In this document: positions 1 to 7,555 of the stretch, in pieces | Layout of the letters: each line of letters begins with the position of its first letter | How positions within the stretch are numbered: position 1 is the stretch's first letter | DNA from: Eubacteriales bacterium | Lineage (GTDB): Bacteria; Bacillota; Clostridia; Lachnospirales; Lachnospiraceae | Assembly (NCBI GenBank): GCA_030524715.1 | Contig: JAUNGB010000036.1 | Coordinates: 1 to 47,975, forward strand | Length of the DNA: 47,975 bases | Direction: 5' to 3' | Made by a program: the position numbers and the translations under genes | Notes under the pieces: model-generated | The model's input: the letters and a program-made list of their open reading frames with translations, nothing else | Told to the model about the DNA's origin: nothing | Database searches by the model: none

Positions 1-746
1 AGCGTGTCAACAAGAGAAAAGAGGAACCGATTACTCTGTTGGATATTCTGAAAGAACAGAAAGCAAGTAAATATTCCGGAGGTATTTACCATAAGACACA
101 GATTGATTTAACATACAATTCAAACCATATTGAGGGCAGTCGTCTGACTCACGATCAGACCCGATATATTTTTGAAACCAACACAATCAGCGTGGAAAAT
201 GAAGTTCTCAATGTTGACGATGTTATTGAAACAGTAAATCATTTTCGCTGTATTGACATGATTATTGAGAACGCAAAAATGGCTTTAACTGAGAAATCCA
301 TTAAGGAACTTCATCTAATCCTGAAGAATGGAACCAGCGATTCCAGAAAAGATTGGTTTGCAGTTGGCGACTATAAGAAGCTTCCGAATGAGGTTGGCGG
401 CATGGATACCGCTCTTCCGGAAGAAGTTGCCGATAAGATGAAAGCGTTGCTGGCAGAATACAATGCCAAGGAAGAAAAGACCTTTGAAGATATTCTGGAC
501 TTCCATGTGAAGTTTGAGCGAATCCATCCGTTCCAAGACGGCAACGGTCGTGCAGGCAGATTGATTATGTTCAAAGAATGCCTGAAATATAATATTGTTC
601 CGTTCATCATCGAGGATGATCTGAAGATGCTTTATTACCGAGGATTGAAAGAGTGGAATAATGAAAAAGGCTACCTGACAGATACTTGTCTGACAGCACA
701 GGATAAATATAAAGCATATTTGGATTATTTTAGGATTGCGTATTAA
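1..746 (+). CDS. Fic family protein (5' end outside window)
   Basis: The protein is predicted to transfer AMP, or another nucleotide-derived group, to a target protein. The Fic core HPFQDGNGR lies about 70 residues from the C-terminus and matches HxFxDGNGRxxR. An N-terminal SNHIEG segment fits the class II inhibitory motif [S/T]xxxE[G/N], so the enzyme should be self-inhibited. The reading frame is open back to base 3, and a TTG at 39 lies inside it without a clear ribosome binding site, so the gene most likely begins before the window. Its partner or target cannot be read from this sequence. The neighbourhood of toxin-like and mobile genes fits a stress or toxin role, which is inference. Confidence 0.85.
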   Translation, partial: RVNKRKEEPITLLDILKEQKASKYSGGIYHKTQIDLTYNSNHIEGSRLTHDQTRYIFETNTISVENEVLNVDDVIETVNHFRCIDMIIENAKMALTEKSIKELHLILKNGTSDSRKDWFAVGDYKKLPNEVGGMDTALPEEVADKMKALLAEYNAKEEKTFEDILDFHVKFERIHPFQDGNGRAGRLIMFKECLKYNIVPFIIEDDLKMLYYRGLKEWNNEKGYLTDTCLTAQDKYKAYLDYFRIAY

Positions 747-803
747 GCAGGAAACGAGGTGCGGCGATGTCAGCTGAAAATTATTCAGAGCTATTATGAA
801 TAG

Positions 804-905
804 CGTACTGATCGTACCGAAGTTGAGAATGATACAAAAGAAGCGGATATTGTATCGGCAAGAATTGCAAAGCTGTTAGGATTCTGGGAACGGAATATGA
901 ACTGA
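804..905 (+). pseudogene. short coding-like remnant after the Fic gene
   Basis: A 33-codon frame begins directly after an in-frame TAG at 801 and ends at a TGA. Its composition looks protein-like (for example EADIVSARIAKLL), but it has no start codon or ribosome binding site of its own. It may be the tail of a decayed gene. The family was not recognised. I see nothing else convincing between 747 and 1020. Confidence 0.2.
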
Positions 906-1028
906 AAAATATCATAAAAAAGGACGTTTATGCATAAGGTCGAAAAGTGTGTAGTGTTATAAGATAAAAAAGAGTTGCCAAAATAGAGACAAGATAAAGA
1001 GAAAAGAAAGAAGTATGTTGAGAAAATA

Positions 1029-1057
1029 TTGACTTTCTGCGGCGCTAAGAATATAAT
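1029..1057 (+). promoter_or_regulatory. sigma-A promoter of the XRE/ImmA operon
   Basis: A TTGACT -35 box (1029-1034) and a perfect TATAAT -10 box (1052-1057) are separated by 17 bp. They lie about 50 bases upstream of the XRE start. Confidence 0.75.
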
Positions 1058-1108
1058 AAAAGTGTATAAAGGAGACTACTGCTTTGAATTATGTTGGAGG
1101 TAACAGTG

Positions 1109-1483
1109 ATGGTAAAGGCAAGCGAGATTATTAGTAATAATATAATGAATATTATGAAACAGAATGGAAAAAAGCAGATTGACCTTGCAGACTATCTTGG
1201 TGTGTCTAAGCAGGTTATAAGCAAGATGCTTTCCGGTGGCAGGATGATCAATGCAATTGAGCTACAGAAGATTTCAGAGTTTCTTGGCACTTCCATGGAG
1301 AATCTGGTTAAGCGTCCAGAGGTATTTCAAGAAACTAATGCCATAAAGGCATTTATGGGTAAGGTGGAAACCCAGGAAGCAAGAGATGGACTTGGAATTG
1401 CAGATGAGATTGCAAATCTTATTTGTTTTTATGCGCGCACCCGTGAGAATGCAGAGGAAATGATGAAACCGTGGGAGGCTTAG
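1109..1483 (+). CDS. XRE-family helix-turn-helix regulator
   Basis: A small DNA-binding protein of 124 residues. Residues about 15-65 form a Cro/CI-type HTH (KKQIDLADYLGVSKQVISKM), followed by a short helical C-terminal part. I chose the ATG at 1109 over the in-frame ATG at 1091 because GGAGG at 1096-1100 sits eight bases before it and overlaps the earlier start. The gene ends four bases before the ImmA/IrrE peptidase gene, so the two are co-transcribed. In known pairs of this kind (Bacillus ImmR/ImmA, Deinococcus DdrO/IrrE) the peptidase cleaves the XRE repressor; that this happens here is inference. Confidence 0.85.
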   Translation: MVKASEIISNNIMNIMKQNGKKQIDLADYLGVSKQVISKMLSGGRMINAIELQKISEFLGTSMENLVKRPEVFQETNAIKAFMGKVETQEARDGLGIADEIANLICFYARTRENAEEMMKPWEA

Positions 1484-1487
1484 AATT

Positions 1488-2306
1488 ATGTGCCGAGTTT
1501 TGGATAATAGTCTTTTTGTTAAAGACAGAAAGAAATATGTAAAAATAAGTGAATGTGCAACAAGTTTCAATTCAATCTATAATAAAAACAATATTATTCA
1601 GGATGATATCTTCAATGTGTTGGAGAATTATGTGGTACGCCATGATATGCCATTTGATATGCTAAGATATCCTATTGAGGATACGGATTTGTGTGCATGT
1701 ACTTTTATTCGCAAGGGACGTATGTTTGTTATGATTAATTCTGCTTTGCCATTATCAAAGCAGATATTTGCTGCAGCACATGAACTGTATCATATTTATT
1801 GTTATTTTGAAGAACATGATTCTGAATTGTTACAATCTGGATCAATTTTGGCATCTAGTATTATAGATGAAGAAGCAAAAGAGATTGAGGATATGGAAGC
1901 AAATGCTTTTGCTGCTATTTTATTGGCTCCAAAGGAACGACTTGATGAACAAACAGATGTGTACAATTTATCATATAAAAATATTTCTGTGCAAACTATT
2001 CTTAAGATAATGGACATTTTTGCAATTCCATATAAGGCGGCAGTAATTCGCCTTTTGGAGGAAGATAAGATTGATGCAAAAGATGCAAAGAAACTTTTGC
2101 AGGTCACTGAAGAAGAGATTAGCAAACAAATGAAACTCACGGGAAAAGCTGCCCGTTGGCAGGAAATACATAAGAATTTTGTTAGATTTGGAAGTTTATC
2201 AGAATTGATGTATGACGTTGAGCAGATGGATGCAGTTCATGATGAGCGGTTGTCAAGTGATAAGAGCAGATTAACTGAAATTATGAAAAACTTAAGAAAA
2301 CAGTGA
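1488..2306 (+). CDS. ImmA/IrrE-family metallo-endopeptidase
   Basis: A predicted zinc peptidase of 272 residues. The HELYH motif (H98, E99, H102) matches the HExxH zinc site, and EDMEANAFAAILLAP downstream supplies the third ligand region typical of ImmA/IrrE proteins. Its likely substrate is the XRE repressor encoded four bases upstream. About 100 C-terminal residues after the peptidase domain are mostly helical and could be a sensor or partner-binding part. The gene stops 10 bases before the PIN-like gene, giving a three-gene operon. Confidence 0.85.
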   Translation: MCRVLDNSLFVKDRKKYVKISECATSFNSIYNKNNIIQDDIFNVLENYVVRHDMPFDMLRYPIEDTDLCACTFIRKGRMFVMINSALPLSKQIFAAAHELYHIYCYFEEHDSELLQSGSILASSIIDEEAKEIEDMEANAFAAILLAPKERLDEQTDVYNLSYKNISVQTILKIMDIFAIPYKAAVIRLLEEDKIDAKDAKKLLQVTEEEISKQMKLTGKAARWQEIHKNFVRFGSLSELMYDVEQMDAVHDERLSSDKSRLTEIMKNLRKQ

Positions 2307-2316
2307 GGTAGTGCCT

Positions 2317-2772
2317 ATGGGAATAGATAAAAAATATGCCTTGCTGGATACTGACTTTTTGTATAAATCACATTTGGCAAGAAACGCAAAAAATCATACA
2401 CTGACAGACTTTGTCATTGAGTTTGCGGAGTATGAATTTTTCTGCCATGAAATGATAAAAAAAGAACTGAGCAGACATGAACTGAATCCGGATCCAAATC
2501 CTTGGCTTGAAGAGAAAGTTAAAGTTGGAAAAGTGAAATTGTATACGGATCGAGAGATTGTAAGTGAATTAGGAAAGTTATATGGAGAAGAAGCAACAAG
2601 CATATATTTAGAATTACTAGAAACGAGTTGCGATACTTTTAATGCCAATTTTTATAAACAGTACTATGGTTTGTTGAATGAGATGGAGAACTTGAACGAT
2701 GTTGAGGCATTTTTGGCGGCGTTAAAGGAATGTGATGATAATGTTCCACATAAAATGGGTTTGCTAAATTAA
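2317..2772 (+). CDS. PIN-like hypothetical protein, third gene of the XRE/ImmA operon
   Basis: A protein of about 151 residues. The N-terminus YALLDTDFLYKSHL and the segment EYEFFCHEMIKKEL resemble the first strand and acidic residue of PIN-domain RNases, with further acidic residues (LYTD, NDVEAFL) later. The fold call is weak and rests on pattern only. The C-terminus may be short for the family. ATG 2317 is chosen over GTG 2311 because GAGGT at 2305-2309 is well spaced for it. An IS982-type element is inserted exactly at the stop codon: the first two bases of the stop are target sequence and the third comes from the IS. If it is an RNase it could be the toxin of the trio. Confidence 0.5.
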   Translation: MGIDKKYALLDTDFLYKSHLARNAKNHTLTDFVIEFAEYEFFCHEMIKKELSRHELNPDPNPWLEEKVKVGKVKLYTDREIVSELGKLYGEEATSIYLELLETSCDTFNANFYKQYYGLLNEMENLNDVEAFLAALKECDDNVPHKMGLLN

Positions 2773-3882
2773 CTCGTTGTGCTACTTGAAAATTGTACTG
2801 CCTGTTAGCTCAAAATTGCCCAAAATATCCCTGTGCAACTCAAAAACGGATTTTTTAGAAAATAAGATGTTTTATTTTTCCGATATCACAGGGTTCTCTG
2901 AAGATGCTGTTAAATGCCATGCACAGATTATGTCCCAGAATTTTGTTTTGCAGCCGGGTACATAATCCACGGAAACTTTTTGCAAGAACTTTTTCAGCAT
3001 TTAACTGCTCACTAAGCTGCGAGAATACCGTTTCTATCCTTCGACGGAACCGGAAAATCACCTGCCTTACTTCCTTCGGCCAGTTATTTTTATGATTGGA
3101 TGGCTTCAGCGACATCAGACAGATGCCTTTTTCCTGCATATCCTCCCAGAGCTGCTCTCCGGTATAGCCTTTATCGCCAAGTACCGTAAGACAGAGGTGG
3201 TTTTCAGCAAAATCCCGTAAGCCCTCCCGGTCATCAACAGAAGCAGGTGTGATCTCAAAAGCAGTTATATAACCCTCTATAGTAATAAGCGCGTGTACCT
3301 TGAAGCCAAAATAAGTTTCCTTTTTGGATGGACATTTTCCATAATTTGCCCCGTCTACACGGAAGGAACGGCAATAACGTGCTCGCCCAAACTTGCAGAC
3401 AGGAAGAGGGAAACTGTCAATCACAAAATATCGGCTGGTCGGTATTGGGAATGAATGGGTCAGCTTCTGCCGGAGCAGTTCTGTCACCTGTAAAAGCGCT
3501 TTCCTTGTTCGGTTAAACCGGGTACGAGAGCAAAGTCTGGGGAAAAGATGCCGGTAGTTACGCTTTACAAAGGAATACCATGCATTCTCAGAGTCTATCC
3601 CGGCCAACTCACCGCAGATACTCAGGGTAATAATTTCAGAGTCGGACATTTTAGCAGTATCCACATTTCGTCTTTGTGAAACGGAAGTGGGAGCAAACTG
3701 ATGGTACAGGTCATCAATAATAGTATAAACGAGCAAAATAAAATCTTCAAAAGTTGCTATGATAGTGGTATAATCGCCTTGGAACTTCAACATAATGTGC
3801 CTCCTTTCATAGTGTATAGTAGTGTACAACTATAGAATAGCATATTTTGTTGAAGTTTTTTATATTAACTAGCACAACAGGT
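2772..3882. mobile_element. IS982-family insertion sequence, 1111 bp
   Basis: A complete single-ORF element. The ends read ACTCGTTGTGCTA (left) and ACCTGTTGTGCTA (right, complement strand), which are imperfect terminal inverted repeats. TAAATTA flanks it at 2765-2771 and 3883-3889, a 7-bp target duplication that indicates an intact, fairly recent insertion. The transposase is on the minus strand. Removing the element and one TAAATTA copy joins the PIN-like gene directly to the HxlR remnant. Confidence 0.85.
2855..3793 (-). CDS. IS982-family transposase
   Basis: A DDE transposase of 312 residues. The N-terminal LVYTIIDDLYHQFAP and SDSEIITLSICGELAG segments are characteristic of IS982 transposases. 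Likely catalytic residues are the Asp in VIDSFPLPV, the Asp in LGDKGYTG and the Glu in RRRIETVFSQL. The start chosen is the ATG at 3793 (MLKFQGD), which has an AAAGGAGG ribosome binding site on the minus strand; the longer frame to 3829 has none. Length and motifs look intact, so the element may be active. Confidence 0.9.
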   Translation of the reverse strand: MLKFQGDYTTIIATFEDFILLVYTIIDDLYHQFAPTSVSQRRNVDTAKMSDSEIITLSICGELAGIDSENAWYSFVKRNYRHLFPRLCSRTRFNRTRKALLQVTELLRQKLTHSFPIPTSRYFVIDSFPLPVCKFGRARYCRSFRVDGANYGKCPSKKETYFGFKVHALITIEGYITAFEITPASVDDREGLRDFAENHLCLTVLGDKGYTGEQLWEDMQEKGICLMSLKPSNHKNNWPKEVRQVIFRFRRRIETVFSQLSEQLNAEKVLAKSFRGLCTRLQNKILGHNLCMAFNSIFREPCDIGKIKHLIF

Positions 3883-3883
3883 T

Positions 3884-4025
3884 AAATTAGAAAGAGATAT
3901 TGACGGCATTACACAAAAAAATGCTTTTGGAGCAACTAAGGGAATTGATAGACTATGGATTTGTAGAGAAAAAAACATTTGAGGGTTATCCGCTTCATGT
4001 AGAGTATTCTTTGACAACAAAATAG
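3884..4025 (+). pseudogene. HxlR-family regulator, 3' remnant with frameshift
   Basis: Two consecutive frames reconstruct the C-terminal half of an HxlR winged-helix regulator: KLERDIDGITQK, then KMLLEQLRELIDYGFVEKK and a PLHVEYSLTTK tail. They join at a run of seven A residues (3914-3920), where one extra A breaks the frame. No N-terminal half or start is present. The fragment begins at the right end of the IS, but the target duplication shows the truncation came before the IS insertion. Confidence 0.7.
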
Positions 4026-4105
4026 GTGTTGATACTGGTGTCAGATTTCAAGTGCTGCAGTTTGGGGTTGGAATGTTTCTTTGACAGATTCTACTGCATG
4101 AAATT

Positions 4106-4192
4106 GCGATTAATCGCCCAAATTTTCATTTGGAGTTGTAAAATCAATCCGGACGGGGTATAATGCTAATGAAGAATTTTGCGATAACTCGC
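4106..4192 (+). promoter_or_regulatory. promoter flanked by two GCGA-N4-TCGC palindromes
   Basis: TTGTAA (4136-4141) and TATAAT (4159-4164) are spaced by 17 bp. GCGATTAATCGC lies at 4106-4117, upstream of the -35 box. GCGATAACTCGC lies at 4181-4192, about 17 bases past the -10 box, within a longer 20-bp inverted repeat at 4177-4196. The palindrome centres are 75 bp apart, close to seven helical turns. A repressor binding both sites could loop out the promoter, which is inference. Confidence 0.7.
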
Positions 4193-4223
4193 AAAAATTT
4201 TCAGCAGAAAGAAGGATTAGGAT

Positions 4224-5477
4224 ATGGAAATTAAGAGAGACATCTATTTGAATAAGCTTATCAGTAAGAAGCATAATGGACTTATTAAGGTAGTAACTGG
4301 CATCCGTCGCTGCGGAAAGTCCTACTTGTTGTTTAATCTGTTCAAGGATCATTTGCTGGCAGAAGGAGTGGATGAACAGCACATTATAGAAATTGCGTTT
4401 GACTCCTTTGAGAATAAGCGTTTTCGTGATCCAGAAGTTCTGTATCCCTATCTCAAGGAGCAGATTAAAGATGATGGAATGTACTATGTGCTGCTGGATG
4501 AGGTACAGCTTTTGGGAGAGTTTGAATCCGTACTAAACAGCCTGATTCGTATGAAAAATGTGGATGTATATGTGACAGGAAGCAATGCCCGGTTTTTGTC
4601 CAAGGATGTGATTACCGAATTTCGGGGACGGGGAGATGAAGTTCATATGCATCCTCTCAGTTTTGCTGAATTTATGTCTGTCTATTCGGGGACGAAACAG
4701 GACGGCTGGAATGAATATATGCTTTACGGCGGACTGCCGCCTATCATGAACATTTTAAGTCCGGAGGAAAAGATTAATTTCCTTAAGTCGCTGTTTGAGG
4801 AGACCTATATTTCGGATATTGTAGGCAGACATAATGTACGCAATCGGGCAGAATTAGAGGAACTTCTGAACATTCTCTCATCTGCTATCGGCTCGCTTAC
4901 AAACCCGACAAAGTTGTCGGCTACCTTCAAAAGTGTCAAGCAGAAAACCATCAGCAACACCACCATCAAAAGGTATATTGACTATCTTTGTGATTCCTTT
5001 CTGATCGATAGTGCTGTCCGATATGACATTAAGGGGAAGAAGTATATTGATACACCGGTGAAATATTACTTTACTGATTTGGGATTGCGTAATGCCCGCC
5101 TCAATTTCCGCCAGATGGAAGAGACGCATACGATGGAGAATATCATCTTCAACGAGTTGAAGATACGCAGTTTCAATGTGGATGTGGGCGTTATCACTCT
5201 AAATAAAACCAATGAAAAAGGTCATGGAATCCGTAAGCAGTTGGAAATTGATTTTGTTTGCAACAAAGGCTCTAAGCGTTATTATATCCAGTCGGCCTAT
5301 GCGATTCCTGACCAGGCAAAGATGGAACAGGAGCAGCGCTCCCTGATGCTGACTGGCGATTTTTTCAAGAAGATCATCATCACGAAAGATTCACCTGCAC
5401 CGTATTACAATGACAATGGGGTGCTGGTTATGAGTGTCTATGATTTCCTGTTGAATGAGAGGAGTATGGATAATTGA
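4224..5477 (+). CDS. AAA+ ATPase with DUF4143-type C-terminal domain
   Basis: A protein of 417 residues. The N-terminal AAA_14-like ATPase has Walker A GIRRCGKS (residues 26-33), Walker B YYVLLDEVQ and sensor I VTGSN. The C-terminal part (YIDYLCDSFLIDSAVRYD, KYYFTDLGLRNARL, LEIDFVC) matches the DUF4143 restriction-endonuclease-like region common in archaeal and bacterial ATPases of unknown function. The ATG at 4224 follows an AAGAAGGATTAGG ribosome binding site. It is a single-gene unit behind a promoter bracketed by palindromes. The family is abundant in gut Clostridia and Bacteroidetes and its cellular role is not established. Confidence 0.85.
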   Translation: MEIKRDIYLNKLISKKHNGLIKVVTGIRRCGKSYLLFNLFKDHLLAEGVDEQHIIEIAFDSFENKRFRDPEVLYPYLKEQIKDDGMYYVLLDEVQLLGEFESVLNSLIRMKNVDVYVTGSNARFLSKDVITEFRGRGDEVHMHPLSFAEFMSVYSGTKQDGWNEYMLYGGLPPIMNILSPEEKINFLKSLFEETYISDIVGRHNVRNRAELEELLNILSSAIGSLTNPTKLSATFKSVKQKTISNTTIKRYIDYLCDSFLIDSAVRYDIKGKKYIDTPVKYYFTDLGLRNARLNFRQMEETHTMENIIFNELKIRSFNVDVGVITLNKTNEKGHGIRKQLEIDFVCNKGSKRYYIQSAYAIPDQAKMEQEQRSLMLTGDFFKKIIITKDSPAPYYNDNGVLVMSVYDFLLNERSMDN

Positions 5478-5745
5478 TTGTCACTTGTTGTTGTGCAGTG
5501 TGTGTTTATATTTTTATAAGAGAGAAGATGATAGCTGGAAATGGAAAGTATCAATGATTAAGCGTGCAATAGATTGTGGAGAAGCCTTGATTGTAGTTAT
5601 AATAGCAAAGATATTAGCTCCTGAAACATTTATCTGTTGTCTCTGGTTGAATGCAATTATGATTTCGATGTTTACATTGATCATGCCATTTGTTAATGAT
5701 TGCGTTTATGTAAAGTTTGGTTTGGCGGATTCATGGGAGGTCTGA
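5455..5745 (+). CDS. possible small membrane protein or membrane-protein fragment
   Basis: An open frame of up to 96 codons that overlaps the end of the ATPase gene. It encodes two hydrophobic stretches (about residues 43-62 and 65-80). No well-placed ribosome binding site supports the ATG at 5455, and the true start could be internal. It may be the 3' remnant of a membrane protein. No family was recognised. Confidence 0.25.
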   Translation: MRGVWIIDCHLLLCSVCLYFYKREDDSWKWKVSMIKRAIDCGEALIVVIIAKILAPETFICCLWLNAIMISMFTLIMPFVNDCVYVKFGLADSWEV

Positions 5746-5794
5746 AATGATTCTATACTCCCAAAATCCCGCAACCTATGATAGAATATTCGCA

Positions 5795-5940
5795 GTAGTA
5801 AAACACCCCTGTTCTTACTACGTTTTGACTACGTTTCATGTCCGGGGTTTGCCCCGATTTGCCGCATTTTGCTCATTCTGTGACAAATTTAACAATCTAG
5901 GAGCAAAAATTATAGTCGGCAAATCGCGGCAAAACGGGGC
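5795..5940. repeat. stacked inverted repeats before the phosphatase gene
   Basis: Three hairpins can be drawn. GTAGTAA (5795-5801) pairs with TTACTAC (5815-5821). CGGGG-TTTG-CCCCG forms a compact stem at 5843-5856. A 15-base arm at 5851-5865 pairs with 5926-5940 with one mismatch, and TTTTGCTC (5867-5874) pairs with GAGCAAAA (5901-5908) inside it. The second and third structures share bases and are mutually exclusive. The array ends 16 bases before the AGGAGG of the next gene. It may be a mobile intergenic repeat or a leader regulator. Confidence 0.6.
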
Positions 5941-5971
5941 AGAATACGGCATTTCAGGAGGATTTTCATTT

Positions 5972-6454
5972 ATGATAAAAGTATTATTTGTTTGCCACGG
6001 TAATATTTGCAGATCGCCTATGGCGGAATTTATTTTTAAGGATATGGTAGAGAAGGCAGGGATCGCAGAGCAGTTTCAGATTGCGTCTGCCGCTACCAGT
6101 ACGGAAGAAATATGGAATGGGATTGGGAATCCGGTATATCCGCCCGCAAGAGAGGAACTGGCCGGACATGGGATCAGTTGCGCCGGAAAACGCGCGGTGC
6201 AGATGAAAAAGTCGGATTATGACAAGTATGATTATCTTCTGGGAATGGATTCCTGGAATATGCGCAATATGATGCGTATCCTGCGCAGCGATCCTGAAGG
6301 AAAAGTAAAGCGTTTCCTGGATTATTCCGATGCTCCAAGAGACATCGCGGATCCATGGTATACAGGGGACTTTAGGACAACCTATGCGGATATAGACGAG
6401 GGGTGCAGGTGTTTTCTGCAATATCTTAGAGAAAATGGGCTTCTGATAGGCTGA
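5972..6454 (+). CDS. low-molecular-weight protein-tyrosine phosphatase
   Basis: A cytoplasmic phosphatase of 160 residues that removes phosphate from protein tyrosines. The N-terminal P-loop CHGNICRS gives Cys8 and Arg14 of the CX5R signature, and IADPWYTGDF near the C-terminus carries the general-acid Asp of the DP motif. The start is the ATG at 5972, preceded by AGGAGG; the frame stays open to 5717 but without homology or a ribosome binding site. It stands alone before a strong terminator. In Firmicutes such enzymes often counter tyrosine kinases that control capsule or stress; no kinase gene is adjacent here. Confidence 0.92.
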   Translation: MIKVLFVCHGNICRSPMAEFIFKDMVEKAGIAEQFQIASAATSTEEIWNGIGNPVYPPAREELAGHGISCAGKRAVQMKKSDYDKYDYLLGMDSWNMRNMMRILRSDPEGKVKRFLDYSDAPRDIADPWYTGDFRTTYADIDEGCRCFLQYLRENGLLIG

Positions 6455-6474
6455 ACGCTTATAAGGAGATAAGT

Positions 6475-6501
6475 ATGAAAATAAAAAAACTTCTGCCGTG
6501 A
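6475..6501 (+). CDS. eight-codon micro-ORF overlapping a terminator
   Basis: ATG at 6475, preceded by AAGGAG, reads MKIKKLLP and stops at TGA 6499-6501. The stop codon lies in the loop of the terminator hairpin that follows. It may be chance, or a leader peptide whose translation affects the hairpin. Confidence 0.2.
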   Translation: MKIKKLLP

Positions 6502-6516
6502 GGCAGAAGTTTTTTT
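6488..6516 (+). terminator. intrinsic terminator after the phosphatase gene
   Basis: A perfect stem AACTTCTGCC / GGCAGAAGTT with a GTGA loop is followed by a run of T residues. Confidence 0.9.
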
Positions 6517-6629
6517 ATTTCGGCTCCAAGCATGCCAGGAATATGGAAAATGTCTCTTCTCCAAGGATAAAGTTTATACTTTTTTAATAAACAAATAAAA
6601 CGGATATGTCACAAATGGGTTTTTGCGTA

Positions 6630-6680
6630 TTGTGTTAAAATTTAGGATATATTATACTGTTTGCTGTTACAGGTGTAACA
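6630..6680 (+). promoter_or_regulatory. promoter and TGTTACA-N2-TGTAACA operator, copy 1
   Basis: TTGTGT (6630-6635), a 17-bp spacer and TATACT (6653-6658) are followed at once by the perfect inverted repeat TGTTACA-GG-TGTAACA (6665-6680), which should cover the transcription start and so repress. The core TACAnnTGTA resembles operators of BlaI/MecI/CopY-type repressors. The whole block recurs 1062 bases downstream at 7692-7742. Confidence 0.7.
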
Positions 6681-6733
6681 TGAAAGGAATTCCTGGCAAC
6701 AAAAATTTTGGAATTAGAAGGGGACTGATCAGA

Positions 6734-7555
6734 TTGAATATATTATTTACAGTAAACAGAGCATATATAGGACATGTTGCGGAATGCATACGATCCATTC
6801 TGCGATTTCCGTCGGCAGACGGATATGATATTTATATTCTGCATTCCGATCTGCAGGATCGGGATCAGGCTGATTTTTTGTCTCAGATAAAAAGTCAAAA
6901 TATGACTTTGCATTTTCACTTTGTGGATCCCTCGCTGTTTTCCTCCTTTCCGGAAAGCGACAGATATCCAAGGCTGATTTATTACCGTATCTTTGCCGCT
7001 TCGCTGCTTCCGATGGAAGTGGAAAAAATTCTCTATCTGGACGGAGATACGGTCGTGATCAATCCGCTCGACGAGTTATATAACATGGAATTTGAAGGAA
7101 ATTATTTTCTGGCATGCACGCATGTAAGAAAATTCCTTAATAAAGTGAATCAGTACAGACTGGGGGTAGAAGAAGAAATCACCTATATCAACAGCGGCGT
7201 GATGCTGATGAATCTAAGAGAGCTGAGAGAAAAGCAGAATATAAAAGAAGTTATGTCGTTTGTGGAGAAAAGAAAGCGGTATCTTACCCTGCCGGATCAG
7301 GATATTATAACCGCGCTGTATGGGAATAAGACAGGAATTTTAGATACCATGAAGTATAATTTAAGCGACAGGATGCTTTCTTTTTATAATGCGAAGCTGA
7401 ACCATAAAAAAATAGATCTGGACTGGATTCGGGAGAATACCGTGGTAATTCATTATTACGGGATACAGAAACCGTGGAAGAAGCCTTATATGGGTATCCT
7501 GAATGTTTTTTATGAGGAATTAAAAGCGGAAATACAGGACGTTTCAGAAAAATGA
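6734..7555 (+). CDS. glycosyltransferase family 8 protein
   Basis: A predicted sugar transferase of 273 residues that uses a nucleotide-sugar donor and a divalent metal. It carries the GT8 DxD motif in ILYLDGDTVV (about residue 103), YINSGVMLMNL, and a C-terminal HYYGIQKPW with the metal-binding His. The start chosen is TTG 6734, where ILFTVN begins the Rossmann strand and AAGGGG lies upstream. An in-frame ATG at 6680 would start inside the operator with almost no leader and lacks a ribosome binding site. The acceptor is unknown; GT8 enzymes of this size usually act on cell-surface glycans. Confidence 0.88.
   Translation: MNILFTVNRAYIGHVAECIRSILRFPSADGYDIYILHSDLQDRDQADFLSQIKSQNMTLHFHFVDPSLFSSFPESDRYPRLIYYRIFAASLLPMEVEKILYLDGDTVVINPLDELYNMEFEGNYFLACTHVRKFLNKVNQYRLGVEEEITYINSGVMLMNLRELREKQNIKEVMSFVEKRKRYLTLPDQDIITALYGNKTGILDTMKYNLSDRMLSFYNAKLNHKKIDLDWIRENTVVIHYYGIQKPWKKPYMGILNVFYEELKAEIQDVSEK

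Noticed and set aside
39-41. TTG 39 as the true start of the Fic gene
   Set aside because: The frame is open to the window edge with plausible coding sequence and there is no ribosome binding site before TTG 39, so the gene is treated as 5' truncated by the window.
5717-5971. N-terminal extension of the phosphatase frame
   Set aside because: The added 85 codons cross the hairpin array and show no protein-like pattern; the P-loop normally starts near residue 8, matching ATG 5972.
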